A stretch of DNA of 64,000 nt from Macropodus opercularis (taxonomy: Eukaryota > Chordata > Actinopteri > Anabantiformes > Osphronemidae): contig CM061091.1 of NCBI GenBank assembly GCA_030770545.1, forward strand, positions 12,022,501-12,086,500, given 5' to 3'. The position numbers and the translations under genes are program-made. Below the pieces are notes generated by a model. That model saw nothing but the letters and a program-made list of their open reading frames with translations. It did no database searches and was not told the origin of the DNA. Numbering within the stretch: position 1 is the stretch's first letter; each line of letters opens with the position of its first letter. This document shows, in pieces, positions 52,101 to 60,280 of this stretch.

Positions 52101-55100
52101 GGAGCAGAGAGGGGGGGATGCGATACGCTTCTGTACAGCTTCTGAAGAAACTTAATGCCTCAGGCCATCTCCCTATACACAGGTTTCTGTTGAATAATAC
52201 AATAGAGCACCCTGTACGCTTGATGCGTCAAGGGGCCCTTCTGTAAACAAGACACTAAGGAATGTGTTGTTGCTGCTCTGGCTTGTTTTGCCTTGAACAG
52301 TCTGAAGAGGGAGAGAAGTGCACGAAATGGGTTTGCAGCAGCCTCACGTCGCTGAATTCATCATCCCTACATTAGCAGCGAGACATCCTGCAGAATGGAC
52401 GAGCAATTATTCCGTCCCTCTGATTAGGAAGCCTTAACGGTCTTTGTGCTGACCCTTGGCCTTATGCAGCTGGCTCATAATAGAAGCAGGGCTGAGGCTG
52501 AGAGTGGGAACAACAGACAGCGGCCTTCATCCCTGGTGGGAACACGTCACATTTGATCACAGTCACTGTCACGAGCGTGTCCTGCACAAATAGTAGGATA
52601 GAAAACACTGATGAGTCTAATCAAGAGACTCTCAGAGTCCATTAGGAGTAGCACAAAAAAATATCATTCTCCAATTTTTGCCAAATATAATACACAGAAC
52701 ATGGAGTCATACAAAAATAGTTACTATTATACTTCTATCGCATATCACACCAGAAACATATTTTACACGGCCTAATAACAGGTAAACATCACAAAAGGGT
52801 TTACTTTGCTGCAACTGCCCATTATCTGCCCAGCGTTACATACCACCGTCTCCAGCAGGTTTTAATCCTTGTCTGACACGACAGACTTTTAATGGGCTTA
52901 AGGCCAAAGACGCAGAGAAGTTATCACGTTAGAGGCTTATACACTGAAGCACTCCACACAAAGACGTATAAAGTAGCCGTGAAAAAAAGCCCAATCTGCT
53001 AATCTCTAGGAATTAAAATCACCAGAATTAACCTCTCGAGGACACAATTTAATGAGTGACAGTAAAACAAATACAAGTAGATACAAGACTTCTGTGACTT
53101 CTATGACTTTTTTGACTGACTGAATTGTCATGTGACATTGCACTTATTGTAATGCGTTAACATGATACTATTATAATATGGGATTTGATACCAATACAGT
53201 AAGTATATTTCATAGAAACATTGAGTTACTGGAATGGAACAGGTTCTAAAACAACAAATGCCTGCTTACAGCTCAGCCAAAGGCTAAACTTTATTCCACA
53301 GCAATGAAACAACAGTGATTGAGTGATTAATGGAAAATTCGAGGGAAAATCTGATTTCAAAAGCCTGCCGTGACATATTTCATGCACAGCTGATTTGTGT
53401 TGTTGTCACTGGCTCTGTTCTATGAGAGCACCAGAATGAGTGTTTAATCCGTCTAATGCTCACCGCTCCCTCCCTTCTGCGCTCCTGGGCCTCTCTGCCT
53501 CTCACTGTCCTTGTCTTCTTCTTCTTTGATATTACAAACCGAGAGGCCAAACGTTATAAGGAAGGACGCGTTTTCAGGGTTGGTGACGTGAAAATGGTGA
53601 CACAACAGTGAAAGAGCAAAGTGCAGTTTCGCTTACCTGTATGATGGACATGCGGTTAGTAGGTGTGTCTGTAGTGCTGGTGACTGGGCCTGTGAAGCTG
53701 GTGTGGCATCCCACGTGGCCTTGGGGCACGCTGAGGTTATTGGCAGTGGGCTTGAGGTACATAACCTCTGACCTTGGTGAGCTGAGTGGCAGGCGTGTCT
53801 GGTAGTCAAAGTACATGGGAGAGGTGGCCAAGGAAGGGCTGCTTACCACATTCATCACATTCATGGCATCCCGCTCCTCCACCTCGCTCTGCACTAGCAT
53901 GATGTCGTTCTTGTTAATCTTCTTCTTCTTTCCTTTTCCCAGCTGAGGGTGCGAGTACTCTGCAATGCGACAGTTATAAGTACGGATCTCCTTGTTTTCC
54001 CGCTTGCACTTGATCGCTATGGTCACCATGGCAGCCAGAAGCATGATGGATATGATGCTTAGAGTTACGATGAGAGGCAGCGACATATCCCAGTTGTGAT
54101 TCTCGTTCAAGCGTGGCAGTCCATCGGGAGGACGTCCGTTGGAGGCCTTGATGATGAGTCTGGCAGCAGCAGTAAGCGTTGGCTTGCCGTGGTCCGATAC
54201 CCGGATGATCAGTTCCACAATGGGGCTAACATCATCCCAGAATGGGTGGGCTGTTCTCACTTCTCCAGTAACTGGATCAATCTCAAAGAGATGCTCCTCA
54301 TTCCCATCTGAGATTTCGTAAGTGAGCCTCCCACTCTCACCGTAGTCGTTATCCACCGCCCTCACTGTGGTGACAATGTAGCCAACCCCAACGTTACGTG
54401 GGACATGGATCTCCGCTGTGTCATTTTGGAGCAGGGGCAGCACTATGACAGGGATGTTGTCGTTGACATCCAGAACACTAATGCGTACTGTAGTGTTGCT
54501 TTCCAGATGTGGAGATCCTGCATCTTTAGCAAGGACCTTAAAGTCAAAATACTTTATCTGCTCATAGTTGAAAGATCTGACAGCGTAGATGGCTCCATTA
54601 GCTGCGTTCACGTTTACGTAGGTGTTGACATCACCACCGCTGACGTTGGAGTTGATTATGCTGTAGTAAACTGTGCCGTTCTGGCCGAGGTCTGGGTCGT
54701 GTGCCAGAACTGAACCTAGGTACTCCCCAGGGATGTTGTTCTCAGGTATCTGAAGAAGATAAACTGACTTGGTGAACCGAGGAACGTTGTCGTTTTCATC
54801 TAGGATCTTTACGGTGAACGATTTGGTGGAGTTTAGAGGGGGGGTGCCGTTGTCCTTGGCCACAATGGTGACGTTGTACTCATCCTGCACCTCTCTGTCC
54901 AGTGGCCTGTCCGTCACCACGGTGTAGAAGTTGTCATAGTTCTCCTCAAGTTTAAAGGGAACATTGCCCAACACTCTGCACTGAAGCTGCCCATTTCTGC
55001 CCGAGTCCTTGTCCGTAACACGGACTAGAGCGATGACCGTGCCTGGAGGTGCTGCCTCGCTGATGGCTCCCTGTCTCACAGACACAAAACCTATAGACGG

Positions 55101-56132
55101 CCAGTTATCATTCCTGTCAAGCACTTTAACTGTGACTTTACAATGGCCTGGGATTGGATTAGGACCTAAATCCTTTGCCTGGACATCTATCTCAATAACT
55201 GGGCTCTCTTCATAGTCTATTTCCCCCTGAATCTTTATGACCCCTGTTCTGGAATCTATGGAGAACAGCTCCCTGATTCTCTCTGGGGCATAGCCACTAA
55301 AAGAATAAACTACTTGTCCATTGTTGCCCTCATCAGGATCAGTGGCATTTAAATCTATCAGGACTTTCCCAGGAGGTGAGTTTTCAGGAATTTCCACAAC
55401 ATATGAAGGCTGATCAAACACGGGGCTGTTATCATTAGAATCAATAACTTTAACATTTATCTGCATGGTGCCTGACCTGGGATATTCCCCCCCATCAGTG
55501 GCTGACAAAATAAGAGTATGATGGCTCCGTTCTTCTCGGTCCAATGGTCGTTGAATAACCAATTCTGGAAATTTAGTCCCATCCCCACGGGATTTAACCT
55601 CCAAAGAAAAGAGATTGTAGTCGTCTCGTGTTATCTGATAGGTTTTGAGGCCATTTTCCCCTGCGTCTGGATCGTGTGCGCTGGTCAGGGGAAAGCGCGT
55701 CCCTGGCACTGCGTTTTCAGAAATGTCAATATCAATCTGATCTGAAGGGAAAGTAGGGGAGTTGTCGTTGATGTCCTGAATATCTATTTTGATCATGCAG
55801 ATCTCCTTGTCATTAGCAAACACCTCCATGGAGAGCTGGCACTTGGGGTTTCTCTTGCACAACGTTTCCCTGTCGATGCGCTGCTTCGTGTACAGCAGTC
55901 CGCTTTGGGGGTCCACGTCGATGAGATGAGGGGCTGAGTTCTCCAGCACCCTGAAGTTGGCTTTCTTGCCCTGTCCTCCCTGCCCGCTCTGTTCAAGCCC
56001 AAGTCTGGCATCTTTGGCAATGTTCCCAATCACTGTCCCTGGACCTTGTTCCTCTGCAACGGAGTAGTTCAAGTTTTTCAATGTTAGGGCTTGAGCCCAT
56101 AACAGGAGGAAAAAGAAAATAGAAAGATGCAT
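12501..56132 (-). CDS. pcdh17: pcdh17, protocadherin-17, four coding exons, 1,141 aa
   Basis: The coding sequence joins, in transcript order, 56132-53637, 37717-37659, 37341-37169 and 13198-12501. Summed lengths (2496 + 59 + 173 + 698 nt) give 1,141 codons plus a TGA stop with the frame kept at every junction. All three introns have GT...AG ends with good consensus. PCDH17 is a single-pass homophilic adhesion protein of neurons. In mouse it has been tied to axon bundling through recruitment of the WAVE actin regulator complex, and to synapse development. Layout seen: signal peptide 1-17, six cadherin repeats about 18-670, transmembrane helix about 684-707, cytoplasmic tail 708-1141. Human PCDH17 is about 1,159 aa from memory; most of the difference is a Gly-rich loop in EC4 that is absent here. 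Identity rests on near-verbatim agreement of the signal peptide, the proximal tail and the exon 3 and exon 4 motifs with PCDH17 rather than PCDH10, 18 or 19. Confidence 0.96.
13446..13469. repeat. (AC)12 microsatellite
   Basis: Twelve AC units in intron 3, about 250 bp from the exon 4 acceptor. On the transcript strand this is a GU repeat upstream of the acceptor; such repeats can affect splicing. Confidence 0.95.
13720..13746. repeat. (TTG)9 trinucleotide repeat
   Basis: Nine perfect TTG units in intron 3, read as CAA repeats on the pcdh17 transcript. Confidence 0.95.
15179..15196. repeat. (TG)9 microsatellite
   Basis: Perfect TG repeat in intron 3. Confidence 0.93.
18550..18569. repeat. 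(GT)10 microsatellite
   Basis: Perfect GT repeat in intron 3. Confidence 0.93.
19080..19103. repeat. three tandem copies of ACTCACAT
   Basis: An 8-bp unit repeated three times without change, in intron 3. Confidence 0.9.
20721..20737. repeat. (GT)n microsatellite
   Basis: Seventeen bases of GT repeat in intron 3. Confidence 0.9.
22213..22228. repeat. (AC)8 microsatellite
   Basis: Short perfect AC repeat in intron 3. Confidence 0.9.
25358..25404. repeat. compound CA/CG repeat
   Basis: About 47 bp of CA units interrupted regularly by CG or TG, alternating purine and pyrimidine throughout. This composition can adopt Z-DNA. Frames crossing it give artefactual His/Thr-rich peptides. Confidence 0.9.
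26804..26821. repeat. (GT)9 microsatellite
   Basis: Perfect GT repeat in intron 3. Confidence 0.92.
30310..30335. repeat. G15-T-G10 homopolymer tract
   Basis: A 26-base run of G on the plus strand broken by one T. It is the template strand for pcdh17 and has strong G-quadruplex potential. Its exact length may be a sequencing or assembly artefact. Confidence 0.9.
31731..31750. repeat. (CA)10 microsatellite
   Basis: Perfect CA repeat in intron 3, preceded by a GCGCGCAC stretch. Confidence 0.93.
32940..33260. promoter_or_regulatory. candidate conserved non-coding element in intron 3
   Basis: About 320 bp free of simple repeats and rich in POU/homeodomain-like words: ATTATGAATATAAAT, ATGCATTATTAATG at 33,025-33,038, several ATTA cores, and TGATGTTGATTGG at 33,241. 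Coding is unlikely because frames are short and featureless. Conservation has not been tested. Confidence 0.3.
34076..34096. repeat. (GT)n microsatellite
   Basis: Twenty-one bases of GT repeat in intron 3. Confidence 0.93.
36120..36440. promoter_or_regulatory. candidate conserved non-coding element near exon 3
   Basis: A repeat-free block about 0.7-1.0 kb downstream of exon 3 in transcript direction. It contains a 12-bp palindrome AATTGGCCAATT at 36,167-36,178, which presents a CCAAT box on each strand, plus TGCATATTGCA-like words. A 103-aa frame crosses it without recognisable features. Confidence 0.28.
36925..36946. repeat. (AC)11 microsatellite near exon 3
   Basis: Perfect AC repeat about 220 bp inside intron 3 from the exon 3 donor. 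Confidence 0.94.
37169..37341 (-). CDS. pcdh17: pcdh17 coding exon 3: conserved acidic/serine tail motif
   Basis: The exon supplies the last base of Ser852, 57 full codons (853-909) and the first base of Asp910. The acceptor is TTTATAG before CAG and the donor is CAAG before GTGAGA. The peptide opens SSSTFKDPERASLRDSG and continues with a repeated Asp-Ser-Asp-Gln pattern (871-880) and then DTNKGSCCDMS (880-890). This is one of the blocks conserved among delta-2 protocadherin tails. The end, KPPPLEQ, is more proline-rich than the mammalian form I recall. The segment lies in the intracellular region that delta-2 protocadherins use to bind cytoskeletal regulators. Confidence 0.95.
37342..37658 (-). 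other. pcdh17: pcdh17 intron 2, 317 nt
   Basis: A short GT...AG intron between exons 2 and 3, in strong contrast with the 15.9 kb and 24.0 kb introns on either side. No internal gene or repeat was seen. Confidence 0.92.
37659..37717 (-). CDS. pcdh17: pcdh17 coding exon 2 (59 nt)
   Basis: This small exon encodes residues 833-851, reading TDNFPTEPNYMGSRQQFVQ, plus two bases of Ser852. The peptide matches the same segment of mammalian PCDH17 almost exactly, which is how the exon was found. The acceptor is a strong pyrimidine tract ending CCACAG and the donor is AAAG followed by GTAAGA. Because 59 is not a multiple of three, skipping this exon would shift the frame: exon 1 joined to exon 3 hits TGA after 23 codons. 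Skipping exons 2 and 3 together (232 nt) would also shift the frame. It is therefore not an in-frame cassette, and loss would remove the distal tail. Confidence 0.94.
41640..41760. promoter_or_regulatory. PBX/HOX-like site doublet in intron 1
   Basis: The 16-mer TGATTGATTATTTGTT occurs at 41,679-41,694 and again at 41,699-41,714, a 20-bp period or about two helical turns. TGATTGAT matches the PBX-HOX composite consensus. A bicoid/OTX-type TAATCC follows at about 41,717, then CAATCAGTCAATG. Whether it is functional is inference. Confidence 0.3.
42682..42695. repeat. (AC)7 microsatellite
   Basis: Short AC repeat in intron 1, followed by an imperfect ATACACAC extension. Confidence 0.88.
42821..42864. 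repeat. 44-bp near-perfect inverted repeat
   Basis: The inner 26 bp (42,830-42,855) are a perfect palindrome built on ACAGTTTATATAT and its complement. One mismatched pair (42,829/42,856) separates it from a further 8 paired bases per side (AATAATCA/TGATTATT). There is no loop, so it could extrude as a cruciform or fold as a hairpin in RNA. Confidence 0.85.
45729..45752. repeat. (AC)12 microsatellite
   Basis: Perfect AC repeat in intron 1. Confidence 0.94.
48260..48299. repeat. C19-T10-(CTT) polypyrimidine tract
   Basis: Forty bases of uninterrupted pyrimidine on the plus strand: 19 C, 10 T, then CTT units. The pcdh17 transcript strand is all purine here, ending in a long G run. It can form triplex or G-quadruplex structures and is likely length-variable. 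Confidence 0.92.
48467..48488. repeat. A22 homopolymer
   Basis: Twenty-two A residues on the plus strand in intron 1. No retroposon body or target-site duplication was recognised next to it. Confidence 0.9.
53290..53295 (-). terminator. candidate intronic poly(A) signal AATAAA
   Basis: AATAAA on the minus strand lies 279 nt past the readthrough stop and is followed after about 35 nt by a T/GT-rich stretch (TTTGTTGTTTT). An ATTAAA at 53443-53448 lies closer to the exon. Either could end a short pcdh17 transcript. Hexamers are frequent by chance in A+T-rich introns. Confidence 0.3.
53574..53636 (-). other. pcdh17: readthrough extension of pcdh17 exon 1 (20 alternative residues)
   Basis: If the exon 1 donor is not used, translation continues in frame past Gln832 for 20 residues (VSETALCSFTVVSPFSRHQP) to TGA at 53574. 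The product would be 852 aa: full ectodomain, membrane helix and proximal tail, but none of exons 2-4. Delta protocadherins are known to make forms with shortened tails, but use of this one is inferred only from the open frame and nearby poly(A) hexamers. Confidence 0.35.
53637..56132 (-). CDS. pcdh17: pcdh17 coding exon 1: ectodomain, TM and proximal tail
   Basis: This exon encodes residues 1-832 and ends in phase 0 at CAG before GTAAGC. ATG at 56132 is chosen because the peptide beginning MHLSI matches the known PCDH17 start and an in-frame TAA lies only 9 nt upstream. A GTG at 56138 would add two residues and is unlikely. Cadherin repeats: EC1 18-128, EC2 129-240, EC3 241-347, EC4 348-455, EC5 456-565, EC6 566-670. 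Calcium-binding linkers are visible as DINDN 120, DSNDN 231, DRNDN 339, DENDN 445 and DVNDN 555, and each repeat has DxD or DRE-type motifs. About nine N-glycosylation sequons are present (for example N22, N262, N420, N434, N546, N570). The hydrophobic helix at 684-707 is followed by basic KCKRENKE. The proximal tail has a lysine cluster at 733-738 and a PCDH17-like block VQSEVEERDAMNVMNVV. The single large ectodomain exon is typical of delta protocadherins. Confidence 0.97.
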
Positions 56133-56169
56133 CCCCACTCCTTAAAGGCTGCTATTATCTGTGTTGTGT

Positions 56170-56268
56170 TTACGCTTTCTTTGACCTGTTGATATTCTGC
56201 TCAAATTTGATATTTCTATTATTTGCGATTAAATAAAGAGTCCTGTTCATCATGCGAGGCCTTGGCAT
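56170..56268 (-). promoter_or_regulatory. upstream ORF 3 (32 codons)
   Basis: The frame runs from ATG to TAA and encodes 32 residues beginning MPRPRMMNRTL. The ATG is preceded by AAA, so it has a purine at -3, and two further in-frame ATGs follow. It ends 37 nt before the pcdh17 ATG, close enough that efficient reinitiation would be limited. This is the most plausible translational brake of the three. Confidence 0.45.
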
Positions 56269-56341
56269 TTGTCGCTGTGGATTGTCTTTGCTCTGTGTCT
56301 CTTTTCTTCTGCCTCTTCCAGCGATCTGTGGTGTCGAACAC

Positions 56342-56374
56342 CTAATTTAAATTCAGCTGAGTGCCCAGACTCAT
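56342..56374 (-). promoter_or_regulatory. upstream ORF 2 (10 codons)
   Basis: The frame runs from ATG to TAG and encodes MSLGTQLNLN. The ATG is preceded by CAG, which gives a pyrimidine (C) at -3 and a weak context. It does not overlap uORF 1, uORF 3 or the main start. Confidence 0.4.
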
Positions 56375-56406
56375 CTGAGCAATAATCCAGTGTCCAAACA
56401 GAATAG

Positions 56407-56427
56407 TCACCGTATCTGTTCACTCAT
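56407..56427 (-). promoter_or_regulatory. upstream ORF 1 (6 codons)
   Basis: The frame runs from ATG to TGA and encodes MSEQIR. It sits at the very start of the predicted UTR exon, about 275 nt before the pcdh17 ATG. It may influence initiation, but only if this stretch is in the mature transcript. Confidence 0.4.
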
Positions 56428-56432
56428 ACCAC

Positions 56433-57225
56433 CTAAGAAGAAAAACAGAAGAAAAAGAATCTACGTGTTAAAATGTTTATGTATCACTTTGGTACCTTAA
56501 GAACAGACTAGGTTACAGGAGCCATTCCGCCTGGAATGAAATCACATCCACCGCTGAGCCAAACAGGGCTCATGTGTAATTCATATGCACAATTATGGGG
56601 GGAGCTTGTCAATTAGTTAACCTTGAGAAGAGAGAATCAGCGCAACCCTGACACAAAGGGAAATAATAATTGCTCTCGTAGCGTATGTAATACATACATT
56701 ATTACAAACACAAGTTTTAAAATGCAGCTTTTCTAATGCGCAACGCGTGACCTGACCCTGGCACGAAAACGGTCCGTTCTCACATTATGAGCAGGCTGAA
56801 ACTGCAACAGGGCAACTTTAATAACGCGGTGAACGCTGCGGGCGCACAACTGTAGATGGCCTATTGTGGCGGCTATTTAAATAAGTGTGTATGAAACGAG
56901 GCTCTTACGCGCATTAACAAATCCGCATAATCCGGATATTTAAAATGAGCTTTATGAAAATTCAGAAAGGCGCTGCCAACATCTCGGCACAGTCGTGTAA
57001 TTCTCGCCACCGATGCTCTCTCTTTCTCCCTCCCTCCCTCCCTCTCTCTCTCTCCCTCTGGCTGCCAGAATCAGCGGACCTTGGAAGAAGCTGTTGCATC
57101 CGCATGCACAGTGGAGGTTGTGAAAGGAAAACCTGCGTAAAACGAGCAGCGAACAGTTCTGCCACTGAGAAACCTCACACCAAAGCAGGCGTAAAACGTG
57201 CGCAACGGATACGCGTAAAACTTAC
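56433..57225 (-). other. pcdh17: candidate 5' UTR intron of pcdh17
   Basis: A donor reading TTTGG before GTAAGT at 57225 and an acceptor ending TTAG at 56433 define a possible 793-nt intron. It contains a pyrimidine/purine tract at 57016-57059 (CT-rich on the plus strand) and is otherwise unremarkable. No coding potential was seen in it. RNA reads spanning the junction would settle it. Confidence 0.5.
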
Positions 57226-58150
57226 CCAAAAAAGCTGTTGTAGGAAATAGTCCGAAAACATATTTAAAAAAAAAAAAACAATATAACAGCAGTCACTTCC
57301 AACGGGGTTCAGGGATAGTTTCATCCACTAACAGCTCCGTAGGAATCGCCCGTATCCTCCTTCCCCTTCTCCGTACAGCGGGGGAAAAAGCCACAAGCCG
57401 CCGATGCACACGCAGGCTACAGTGCAGCGCAGTGGAAATAAAAAAAAGCGCTCCAGAAAAGTATGACTGTAATGTCAATGAGCTGAAGTCCTCTCCGCTG
57501 TCTGATTAGGATGCAGCGGCTCGCCTTCTGCCTGCAGTGAGTCACCGTTGTTCAGAAAGGAAAACTGTTCGGAGACACACTCTATTGGGGGGAGAAGGTA
57601 AAAAAAAATCCAGATGTGTTGGAAGGTAGATCCAGGGCGGAATCTTTAAAACGTGATCATTGTCCTAAGCGGCGCTGACTGACTGGTTTCCCGTAGTGGC
57701 ATTTTGTCCTTGTCCGCTGTCCCCGTCCAAGTCCGCACACATTTACACTCACAGAGGGAAAGAGAGCGACAGCTGCCGAGGAGGTGGCCGGCAACAGCGT
57801 CGCATTCTGCCCCCAACTCTCCGTAGCTGTCAGTAAAACGGTGATTTCCGTCAATTTAGACGCAATCGTCACTTAGTATTTTGCGCACGTAAAACAGCCC
57901 TGAGCACATACAGCGCTTCCTCTCACTGACTGAACTCCGGACACCGCATGGTGCATTAAACATTGTCGCTGCTCCTCCGGCAGCCAATGAATTTGAAGAG
58001 GTGGGGAGAGAAGGAGGGATTCAAAAGCCGCTTTGGCTGCAGACTACAAATGATTGGTGGCTCCTGGTTCACCGGTGGCGCATCTGTTTTTTTCAAATTT
58101 CACACTCCGCCGTTGTTTACCGTACAGGAAAGCGTGCGTTGAACAGGATG
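57226..58150 (-). promoter_or_regulatory. pcdh17: CpG-rich probable promoter and non-coding first exon of pcdh17
   Basis: CG dinucleotides are visibly denser here than in the surrounding A+T-rich DNA, and the block lies just upstream of the gene in its transcription direction. The predicted first exon would end at 57226. No convincing TATA box sits at a fixed place, as is common for CpG promoters, and a CCAAT motif lies near 57,982. The transcription start cannot be fixed from sequence alone. Confidence 0.45.
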
Positions 58151-59709
58151 GCCGGGGAGGCGAGCAGGGGTCAGGATGAAGGGTTTGAATGTTCGGTTAA
58201 GTCATCCATCAGACAAAGGCAGGTTTCAGTTAAGCTGAAAGTGTTTTCTGTTTTTTTCCTTTGCGGGCCAACGGATTTTAACATGTGGCTGCTCCACCTT
58301 TTACCCTAAACTGCATTTAGTCTCTAAATGTGATCATATACAAAACAAATAGTCTTTTATTTTTAAATATGATGGCATTATTTAACAAAAGGTTCACGGC
58401 AGATTATAGCGGTTGTTAATAAGGAGATAGTGCTTTATCTTTTTTTAGTAAATTACTATAAAAACTAGTGTAAAAACCTCAATCAATTTCCGGTCTATTA
58501 CACGTACTGTCTGTTCCAAGGAGAGAGAAAAAACAGTTACAACTGTAATTTAAAAAGGTCTTTCTCAACCCTTAAAGCACAGCTGAGATGATTGGCCAAC
58601 CATCGGGACATCAGAATCAGAAATTTAGCCATTTCTTGCAACACAGCGATCATTTAAGTGATTGTTTTAAGGCAGAGACATCAATTTGTGACCCATGTCC
58701 CAGTTGACAGTAGCCAGAAGTTGTGGATTTGTCATGTTCCATTTGTCATGTATAGTACGTTGCATGTCTTGTTGACTCCTGAGTTTCCAGGATATAGCGT
58801 TGAACCTGGGGAATGACTGTAAGTACTGTACTGTGCTGAATCGTGGTAGACAGCAAGGAATTATGATCAATGTAAACTTAGAATGTTCAATAAATTATTC
58901 AGTTATGTAAATTATTGTAGTTTCTGTCTCAAATAGAGAAACAGCGACAAAGACAAAGAGGGAAGAAACCCAACTCATAATATTATCATACTACTTATAA
59001 TATGTGTATATATGTACCAGTGAAGCAGAAACTGAATGAGAAGGCAGTTTTGTAGCCGTTTAGTCAACTAAATTTATTTACTTCATAAGTATATTAATTT
59101 TAATTTATCCTGTGCTGCTGATAGTCAAGAACCAAGCACAGCTTTGTGCAACAGATACAGTTACATGTCTATGTAATGGTCTCTGACTACAACATGGAGG
59201 TGAGCCACAGTCAAAGTCTATCTTTGTGGAACAAGCCCCAGGCTCAAAGCTAAAGAATAACAGAACACGGCAGCAGCAATAAAGAAGCTTGCAACATCTT
59301 CCCGTGTAACAGTATTGCTATGGAGAAAACCCAGCTCACAGTGCCAGCCGCCCTTACCTGTGTCAGCAAATGATATTACGGCCCCTAGTTTGACTTGACC
59401 AGGTTGTCACGGAGCGGCAGGTTGCCACGGTCTAACCACGCCCTTCATTCGGTGTCGCTATTTCAACGTGTCAGCTTTGTTCAGCTTAATCTTGCAGTCC
59501 GTCCATGCATAAACACGGGTCTCACCTCTCTGACTTTCCCGCTGACCTTTCACTTTGACGGGGGAGAAAATGACGAGCGCGGCGCAGTCATTCGTTAGTC
59601 GGACGGTGGCTGAGCCTCATTATTAAACAGCGGGTTTGATGTACTAATGTCAAGATGTTGATAGCTGATGAAGGTAAATGTCACATCACTGTCTCTATCT
59701 GCATACGTC

Positions 59710-59728
59710 TGTGTGTGTGTGTGTGTGT
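59710..59728. repeat. (TG)n microsatellite
   Basis: Nineteen bases of TG repeat in the upstream flank, next to the candidate enhancer block. Confidence 0.93.
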
Positions 59729-59769
59729 TCCGTTCACTGCGTGTGACATTCCTCTGAAGTCTTTAGGTT

Positions 59770-60280
59770 GTGTGGGCATTCCCAGAATTCAGAGCCCGAA
59801 ACAACATGCAGAGCAGCAATGAATCAAATACGATTATGCAAGAGAAACAAACACGTTCTTTAATTGCCTTGAGATACAACATTGTTTCCAAAATGGCATT
59901 TTATGTTTTTGTCCCCAAATCCCGCCGACTTTTTGTCTGCAAGTGTGAAATGCTACGCGCGGAGCTTAGCTTAAACAAAGCCCGGGAAATCACCTGCCTT
60001 GATAAAATGTCACCAGTGCTGCCAGAGATAAACCGAGCCATTAGCAGTTTTCTTCATTAGCCCAATTAAATGGCCCTCAGGAAATGCAGTGACAGAAAGC
60101 GTATTTGGAATAGGCCGGTGGTGAACAGCAGCATTAAAACACTATTTCGTAAATTAAATTTCAATCTAATGGCAATGGCCTTTCTTCAGGTGGTAATAAG
60201 AGAGCGAAGGCCTCTTCCTGCCTGCCTGTTTAACACATTTTTAATTTTCCCTGCCTGCGTTTCTTACAGTGTCTGATTTC
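59770..60280. promoter_or_regulatory. candidate upstream enhancer-like block
   Basis: About 500 bp of repeat-free DNA roughly 2-3 kb upstream of the promoter region. It carries ATTATGCAA, CCCAATTAAATGG and AAATTAAATTTCAATC words. Two frames (96 and 68 aa) cross it but look random. This is proposed by composition and position only. Confidence 0.25.

Larger units (their letters stand above)
37718..53636 (-). other. pcdh17: pcdh17 intron 1, 15.9 kb, no other gene seen
   Basis: GT...AG intron between exons 1 and 2. I see no exon-like ORF with recognisable protein content on either strand; open frames up to about 130 aa show no family features. It holds microsatellites (42,682 and 45,729), poly(A) tracts (43,819-43,837 and 48,467-48,488), a C19-T10-(CTT) tract at 48,260, a 44-bp inverted repeat at 42,821 and a doublet of PBX/HOX-like sites at 41,679. 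A+T-rich, low-complexity-free stretches such as 45,060-45,240 look like candidate conserved non-coding DNA, unproven. Confidence 0.85.
56133..56432 (-). other. pcdh17: pcdh17 5' UTR part of exon 1, with candidate splice acceptor
   Basis: Upstream of the start codon the minus strand reads back to a strong acceptor: a pyrimidine-rich TTTTTCTTCTTAG immediately before GTGGTATGAG, so the exon would begin at 56432. The start codon context is GGGG-ATG-C, with a purine at -3. Three short upstream ORFs lie wholly inside this stretch and are listed separately. The acceptor is supported only by its consensus and by a matching GTAAGT donor near 57,225. If the acceptor is not used, the UTR simply continues upstream. 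Confidence 0.6.

Noticed and set aside
55793..56029. 78-aa minus-strand frame inside exon 1
   Set aside because: It is an out-of-frame shadow of the cadherin EC1 coding sequence.
56130..56138. Upstream GTG at 56138 as the pcdh17 start
   Set aside because: The ATG six bases later matches the known PCDH17 N-terminus and gives a clean signal peptide.
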